Part shown: positions 22,310 to 26,963 of the stretch, one piece after another
Layout of the letters: every line of letters begins with the position of its first letter
Numbering within the stretch: the stretch's first letter is position 1
Source of the DNA: a virus
Direction: 5' to 3' (one strand)
DNA length: 26,963 nucleotides
IMG/VR virus record: IMGVR_UViG_3300046319_000003
Location: 1 to 26,963 of that record
Program-made: the position numbers and the translations under genes
The notes under the pieces: model-generated
Database searches by the model: none
Told to the model about the DNA's origin: nothing
What the model saw: only the letters and a program-made list of their open reading frames with translations

Positions 22310-25187
22310 CTTGGGCTTCAGACCAGAATAAGTTAATGTTAGTGTTCGATGTGCTGCCAGTTGCAGCGATATTTTTAACGACGACTGCTAAAACGTCTGG
22401 ACCGTCTGGATAGTTTGAATAACCACCAATAGCGGAGTTGGTTAATTCTTTCAAGTTCTTCAAGTCAATCTCAGCGAAACCTGCTGGTTGTCCAAGCGTG
22501 GAGAAGTTTTGTTCACCTGGGGTTGCTGTAATAGAAACGCTTGTAGAAACTTGAGCGAATGATGGTTGTGATCCAAGACCAACAGTGTTAACCGCAGTCC
22601 AAGTTAATGTAGATGCGTCAATATTTCCAGGGTTTAGAATACCATAAACCTGAACTGGAACGTCTGATTGAATCTGTAAGTTTTGTAGTAGTAACTGAGA
22701 TCGGTTGATCAAGTCACGATCTCCGAAGTTGCCAGCAATCGAGTTTGATACTGAAGGAGCTAAACGTAAGAAGAATGCAGTCTTAGACTGTCCAGCAGCC
22801 AAAGAAATGTTAGTTGCAGCATAGTTAAAGTAATAACCACGATCTGAGTCAAAGTTACCGTCCATGATGTAAGAAGAACCCCAGTGGTTAATAATCGGAG
22901 AACAAGTGCAGCTAATTAAAGTTACTGAGTTAAATCCATTACCAACAGCATGCACAGCAGCGCCACCACCAGAGAATATTTTAGTAGAACCACCAACAAA
23001 CATGGTGAACGACGCACCACGAGTTAAACCAGTTAGCTGGTTACCATTTCTGCCTGTATAAGAGATGTATTCACTATCAACTAAGATTACACCACCAGTA
23101 GATGGGAAACGAGAAGCATCAACTAGATTCATCGTTGTCTGAGTATTAGTCATAGTTGCAGCTAAACGATCTCTTGCAGATTCATTGATAGCCTGATAAC
23201 GAACAGCAGTGTTACCTGTGCGCATGTACGCTTCATCGTTAATGTTATTTTGTTTCATGCGGTGGACTTGGATCATGTTACCATCACCACCACGACACAT
23301 AAAGTCAATGAAACCAGCACCGTACCAAGAGAACGAGATACCAAGCATCTGCATCTTGTTCAGGTTAATGTTGTAACCTGAGATACCTGTACCGTCAATC
23401 TTATCGATGTTGAATTGAGATTGTGGAATACGTTGGTCTATAACCTGTGCAATTTTAATACCTGCCGAATTATTAACACCACGATATTCTGGGTTGATAG
23501 ACATAGTGTTATCATCAGTGACAGAACCAACACGATATGTCATACCACGAATAACGATAGAATCTCCAACTTTAAGTTGTTGTGTGAAACGACAACCGTT
23601 TCCAGTAACGTTTTGTGAACCTGATGCAACAGAAACGAAACCAGACAACTGATAAGTTGCTGAACGTTTAACCACTGCTAATTCTTGTCCATCGTACTCC
23701 CAGAAAATGCCGTTTTGGTCATCGAATGGACCACAACGAGTAGAAGCACCAACCCAATTTTTAACAGTTACACGTGGTAGGTTTGTGATAACAGCAGCGG
23801 TTGATCCAAGTGTAGTTGTGGCGTTAACGGTAAATGTAGATTCGTTGACAATAGAAGACACGCCGTAGGTTCCATTGTATCCTGCTGTTACAACACCAGC
23901 GATCTGAATAGTTGCACCAGCTTGAAGACCGTGGTCAATTTCAGTAGAAACTGTAATGATAGAACCAACACCAGTCGAAGCGGCAGAAATTTGGTCCAAG
24001 TTCATAACTGGGTTAAATAAAACACCAGAAGTCCACAACATACCTTTACCAGATTGGTAACGCATATATTTCTTAGTTTGACGAGAAACAGAAGCACCAT
24101 GTGATGGCAAGAATGTACCAATGTTAACACCGCCGTCAAATGGGCGATGTTGTACATAAGCATCTGAACGAGTATATGTCTTAGCGGTGATACCAGAGTT
24201 TGTAACCGCACCACCAACTCGAGCAGTGAATGTGAATGTAGTGCCAGAAGGTACTGTTTCAACGAAGAAGTTACCACCCATTAAAGCGTGGTTTGTTCCA
24301 CTAGAAGTAATGATGTTAACGATAGGTGCGCCTGCAACTAAACCATGATTAGCAGAACATGTTACTGTAATTTTAGATGGAGAGTTAGCGTCAGAAACAT
24401 ATCCAGTAATCGGCAGATCAGCACCTGCATAGAAACCACCACGACGAGCATATGTTGATTGGTTGTAAACAGATGTTCCATTTACACCAACGATACCTTT
24501 AGCGAAGAATGTAAATGTATTAGCGTCAGGAACTGAAGATACTACGAATGCACCTTCAGCACGTGCAGCGTTTGAAACACCAGCTGCACCGAATATAATA
24601 ACGGGTTGAGCCAAAGAAAGACCATGAGCTTGTGAACAAGTGACAGTCATAACAGACGGGTTTCCACCGTCTGATGTAATGTTAGTCATGAACAAGTCAA
24701 GACCTGGCTTTTCGTAAATACCTGGAATGCCACGAATGTCTGAATAGTTCTGCCACTTAGTTGGCTGCAGACCATATTCAAAGTCGGCGTCAATCATGGC
24801 CATTGGTTGGGCAACACGTTGACGTTCGATAGCATCAACACCAAAGGCATATGGACGAACGATGTTACCGATTTGTTTTGGAGCATCTGTGTAGATAGCA
24901 ATCTTATCAGAAGCCAACATAGAAGCTGTGTCAGCAGCGAATGTTACTGTACTTGCACCCACTTGCTCAGAATACTGGGAAGAATCTCCAGTGAACGTAG
25001 TGTCATCTGGATTGTATGTGATGGTACCATTCTTAGTAGGATCACCAATCGCATAGATGTTTGTTTGCTGTGTCTTGTTCGCAATAATTAGTAGTTGAGT
25101 CAGATCAACTTTTCCAGGGAATTTTAAACTACCAATACCTGCTGCATTTGGAGAGAAGATGTATTTTTCAATTAACTGACGTGCCAT
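22305..25187 (-). CDS. Large virion structural protein (960 aa), aquatic T4-like type
   Basis: It opens MARQLIEKYIFSPN and carries the signature MIDADFEYGLQPTKWQ (131-146), which I recall from large virion proteins of cyanophages and pelagiphages. Residues about 178-230, 270-323 and 408-456 are three related modules with ITV(T/S)...HGL..G.PI and a closing TFTF/TFTV strand. Later stretches are STYPFST-like beta regions with ISYTGRNGNQLTGLTRG (708-724). No enzymatic motif is seen. AAGGAT lies before the ATG. Its place upstream of gene 13 matches the baseplate/fibre block (10-12) of T4. A baseplate-attached or fibre role is inferred. Confidence 0.8.
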   Translation of the reverse strand: MARQLIEKYIFSPNAAGIGSLKFPGKVDLTQLLIIANKTQQTNIYAIGDPTKNGTITYNPDDTTFTGDSSQYSEQVGASTVTFAADTASMLASDKIAIYTDAPKQIGNIVRPYAFGVDAIERQRVAQPMAMIDADFEYGLQPTKWQNYSDIRGIPGIYEKPGLDLFMTNITSDGGNPSVMTVTCSQAHGLSLAQPVIIFGAAGVSNAARAEGAFVVSSVPDANTFTFFAKGIVGVNGTSVYNQSTYARRGGFYAGADLPITGYVSDANSPSKITVTCSANHGLVAGAPIVNIITSSGTNHALMGGNFFVETVPSGTTFTFTARVGGAVTNSGITAKTYTRSDAYVQHRPFDGGVNIGTFLPSHGASVSRQTKKYMRYQSGKGMLWTSGVLFNPVMNLDQISAASTGVGSIITVSTEIDHGLQAGATIQIAGVVTAGYNGTYGVSSIVNESTFTVNATTTLGSTAAVITNLPRVTVKNWVGASTRCGPFDDQNGIFWEYDGQELAVVKRSATYQLSGFVSVASGSQNVTGNGCRFTQQLKVGDSIVIRGMTYRVGSVTDDNTMSINPEYRGVNNSAGIKIAQVIDQRIPQSQFNIDKIDGTGISGYNINLNKMQMLGISFSWYGAGFIDFMCRGGDGNMIQVHRMKQNNINDEAYMRTGNTAVRYQAINESARDRLAATMTNTQTTMNLVDASRFPSTGGVILVDSEYISYTGRNGNQLTGLTRGASFTMFVGGSTKIFSGGGAAVHAVGNGFNSVTLISCTCSPIINHWGSSYIMDGNFDSDRGYYFNYAATNISLAAGQSKTAFFLRLAPSVSNSIAGNFGDRDLINRSQLLLQNLQIQSDVPVQVYGILNPGNIDASTLTWTAVNTVGLGSQPSFAQVSTSVSITATPGEQNFSTLGQPAGFAEIDLKNLKELTNSAIGGYSNYPDGPDVLAVVVKNIAATGSTSNTNINLFWSEAQA

Positions 25188-25196
25188 TGTATATCC

Positions 25197-25811
25197 TTAG
25201 AAGCCGAAAATAATAGAGTAACCGAGATAGTCTGATTTGACTGACTGGTCAATGTTGTTCAACGAAATAATACCTGTGAAACTTAGAACACCTAAGTCAT
25301 AGATGTTATTTGTAGTTCCTGATACTAAACCCTCATCTTCGCTAACAGTGATCACACCATCTGTGACCAACCCCATATCATATTGCGAAGATGCGAAAAC
25401 AGCAGAAGCAACAACAGCATTAGAATCAGCGTTGACCCATTGTGTGCCGTTGTATGTAAGAACTTGTTGTGTTTTAGGGACAGCGAGGTTAACGTCACTA
25501 AGAGTAGCCAACGCACCTGCATTTGGAGAAGACCACTGGACACCAGATCCAGTAGACATAAGAACTTGTCCAGAATTACCAATACTACCATTAACAGATA
25601 GTGTTCCTGCTAGAACAGGAGAAGACAGAGTTTTATTTGACAGTGTTTCGGTTGCAGAAGATGAACCGAGATATGCTATAGTATTGGAAGAGTTCTTGAA
25701 ATACAGTTTACCATCAGCATAGTTTAATGCTAACTCACCGTAAGCCAAGTCTGTCGTCAGTGGCACCTTTGCGGCGACTGAGGACTTCTTGAGTATGATT
25801 TGATTACTCAT
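25197..25811 (-). CDS. Short fibre-like structural protein (204 aa)
   Basis: The N-terminus IILKKSSVAAKVPLTTDLAYGELALNY(4-30 region) and GKLYFKNSSNTIAYLG is the common start of phage fibre proteins. TETLSNKTLSSPVLAGTL and GNSGQVLMSTGSGVQWSSPN follow, both typical repeat-type fibre modules; the end is beta-rich (YLGYSIIFGF). AGGAAGA precedes the ATG. It is flanked by two larger fibre or surface genes. Receptor-binding or fibre-joint function is likely from composition only. Confidence 0.75.
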   Translation of the reverse strand: MSNQIILKKSSVAAKVPLTTDLAYGELALNYADGKLYFKNSSNTIAYLGSSSATETLSNKTLSSPVLAGTLSVNGSIGNSGQVLMSTGSGVQWSSPNAGALATLSDVNLAVPKTQQVLTYNGTQWVNADSNAVVASAVFASSQYDMGLVTDGVITVSEDEGLVSGTTNNIYDLGVLSFTGIISLNNIDQSVKSDYLGYSIIFGF

Positions 25812-25833
25812 TCATCTTCCTAAAAAGGTTAAA

Positions 25834-25855
25834 CGCTGGGGTAAAAACCCCAGCG
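25834..25855 (-). terminator. GC-rich hairpin between two fibre genes
   Basis: CGCTGGGG and CCCCAGCG form a perfect 8-bp stem with a six-base TTTTTA loop. On the minus strand TTTAACCTTTTT follows, an interrupted T run. It can be a terminator for the right-edge fibre gene. It also begins at about +5 of the transcript predicted from the ACTAAATA box at 25865-25872, so it could instead be a 5' stabilising hairpin. Confidence 0.55.
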
Positions 25856-25864
25856 GACTAATTG

Positions 25865-25872
25865 TATTTAGT
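25865..25872 (-). promoter_or_regulatory. Late-promoter-like box ACTAAATA upstream of the 204-residue fibre gene
   Basis: ACTAAATA directly follows the stop of the right-edge fibre gene. The predicted start is near 25859, giving a leader of about 48 bases that contains the GC-rich hairpin and then AGGAAGA. Confidence 0.5.
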
Positions 25873-25873
25873 C

Positions 25874-26963
25874 TTAGTATGTACCACCGTCGATGTTGAA
25901 TCCATCGAGAGTAGAAGTTGCAGCACCAGCACCAGTAATATTAGCAGCAACTGTTACGTTACCAGAAACACCAAGAGTGGAGTTAAGAGTTGTTGCACCG
26001 CTAACTGTCAATGTAGAAGTTAGTGTAGCTGCTCCGTTAGCTGCAAGAGTTGTGAACGCACCAGATCCACGAGTAGTGGCACCAATGTTAGAAGCGTCGA
26101 TAGTCTTGTTTGTTAAAGACTCAGCTCCAGCTAAAGTGGCCAGTGTACCAGTAGTTGGTAATATGATGCTTGTGGCACCAGTCATTGTCAATATAGTGGA
26201 ATATGCACCTGCAGTTGTAAGGTTACCACCAAGAGTGATAGTCTTAGAACCGTTATTAACACCAGTACCACCATAAGTTGGAGATACGATAGTGGCATTC
26301 CACACACCAGTTGTAACAGTACCAAGCGTAGTGATAGAAGATTGACCAACGTAAGTTGATGCAATATCAATAGAGTCTGAGTTAACTGTAATGCGGTTAG
26401 CAGTACCAACAACATCTAGAACACCAGAACCATAGACTAAACCAGCGCCAGCCAATGAAGATTTTAATTGTAGCGCATCAGAAACGATTTCGATACCACC
26501 AGAACCTGCAACAACTACATCAAGAGTATTACCAGATTTTGTTAAGGCGTTACCAGCAACGATCTGACCAGCACCAGAGAACTGAGTGAAGATGATTGCG
26601 TCAGTACCAACTGTAAGTGGAGCATCAGAAGTGATAACGAAACCATTATCACCGTTTAGTGTACCTTCTTCAACGAATAAGAATAGACCTGGAGATACTT
26701 CGTTCGGCGCATCAGCGTCAGAAGCACGTGACCATGCACCAGAAGAAACAACGTAGATACCGTTTTGAGAACCAGTTGTTTGGTCTTTAACTAGAACACG
26801 ATCGCCAACACTAAGAGCAACACCGTCAATAGTTTGAGTATTACTTAGAGTGATGTTACCAGTAGTGGCAGCACGAACAGATTGTTTAACATCCAAACCA
26901 GCACGAGCAGCGTCAACATAAGCCTTTGTGGCAGCATCTTGAGCATTAACTGGATCTGCAAGA
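25874..26963 (-). CDS. Tail-fibre protein, N-terminus beyond window
   Basis: The frame is open to the right edge, so the start is outside the window; 362 codons are visible. The edge sequence PVNAQDAATKAYVDAARAGLDV is the classic module of repetitive phage fibres, followed by QNGIYVVSSGAWSRASDADA. The rest is Gly/Ala/Ser/Thr repeat: TLGTVTTGVWNATIV, YGGTGVNN, AESLTNKTIDASNIG, GSGAFTTLAANG, and ends FNIDGGTY. A TTG at 26896 could be mistaken for a start, but the upstream coding continues the same module. Probably part of a long or side tail fibre for host recognition. Confidence 0.88.
   Translation of the reverse strand, partial: LADPVNAQDAATKAYVDAARAGLDVKQSVRAATTGNITLSNTQTIDGVALSVGDRVLVKDQTTGSQNGIYVVSSGAWSRASDADAPNEVSPGLFLFVEEGTLNGDNGFVITSDAPLTVGTDAIIFTQFSGAGQIVAGNALTKSGNTLDVVVAGSGGIEIVSDALQLKSSLAGAGLVYGSGVLDVVGTANRITVNSDSIDIASTYVGQSSITTLGTVTTGVWNATIVSPTYGGTGVNNGSKTITLGGNLTTAGAYSTILTMTGATSIILPTTGTLATLAGAESLTNKTIDASNIGATTRGSGAFTTLAANGAATLTSTLTVSGATTLNSTLGVSGNVTVAANITGAGAATSTLDGFNIDGGTY

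Noticed and set aside
25303-25722. 139-codon open frame on the plus strand
   Set aside because: Lies entirely antisense to the 204-residue fibre gene, has Cys/Pro/Thr-heavy composition, no homology I recognise, and no neighbours on that strand.
25893-26276. 127-codon open frame on the plus strand
   Set aside because: Val/Pro/Ala-rich mirror of the repetitive fibre gene on the other strand; such repeats often leave the antisense frame open.
26894-26896. TTG as the start of the right-edge fibre gene
   Set aside because: Coding continues upstream through the conserved NAQDAATKAYVD module to the window edge, so the true start is outside.
1-26963. tRNA genes, insertion sequences, integration sites, metabolic genes
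   Set aside because: I looked for cloverleaf-like stretches, transposase motifs, terminal repeats and photosynthesis or nucleotide-metabolism genes at the gene junctions and saw none; the genome core here is gapless.

Overview
The window is part of the genome of a large T4-like myovirus (tailed phage, contractile tail). It holds the structural, packaging and recombination core in the order 13-14-15-17-18-19-20-67-(68-like)-unknown-21-22-23-(tube-fold protein)-uvsY-uvsW-(Sm-like)-55-(AAA ATPase)-two small genes-47-46. Every supported gene lies on the minus strand, so transcription runs from high to low coordinates. The order, the lack of a gene 24 next to 23, the capsid N-terminus, the fibre modules and the late-promoter-like motif CTAAATA suggest the aquatic branch of T4-like phages (cyanophage/pelagiphage-type or similar) rather than close relatives of enterobacterial T4. 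The host cannot be told from the sequence. No tRNA, CRISPR array, insertion sequence, integrase or metabolic gene was seen.

Layout by coordinate. (a) 1-3348: recombination module, with gp46 and gp47 (the Rad50/Mre11-like nuclease-ATPase), two small genes with non-ATG starts, and a truncated small gene at the left edge that has its own sigma70-type promoter. (b) 3345-5250: a Bcs1-like AAA ATPase overlapping the end of gene 55, the late sigma factor. Gene 55 appears to have both a host-type promoter and a late promoter. (c) 5239-7588: a small Sm-like protein, UvsW helicase and UvsY recombination mediator. (d) 7638-8169: a tail-tube-fold protein whose start codon falls at the predicted transcription start of a late promoter. 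(e) 8174-14041: head module, with major capsid gp23 followed by a strong UUCG terminator, scaffold gp22, protease gp21, an unknown beta-rich protein, two prohead-core-type proteins and portal gp20. (f) 14060-21109: tail tube gp19, sheath gp18, large terminase gp17, sheath terminator gp15, neck gp14 and gp13. Gene 16 (small terminase) is missing from its usual place. (g) 21112-26963: four large fibre or virion-surface genes, the last cut by the right edge.

How they work together: gp20, gp22, the gp67- and gp68-like proteins and gp23 build the prohead, and gp21 cleaves it. gp17 packages DNA through gp20. gp13 and gp14 close the head neck, gp15 caps the tail, and gp18 and gp19 form sheath and tube. 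gp46/47, UvsY and UvsW handle recombination-dependent replication, and gp55 switches on the late structural genes from CTAAATA/ATAAATA boxes.

No wholly new system is proven. The most notable points are the Bcs1-like AAA ATPase coupled to the late sigma factor, the predicted leaderless late gene, late promoters whose predicted start lies at a hairpin, and beta-repeat insertions of one type in both sheath gp18 and neck gp14.
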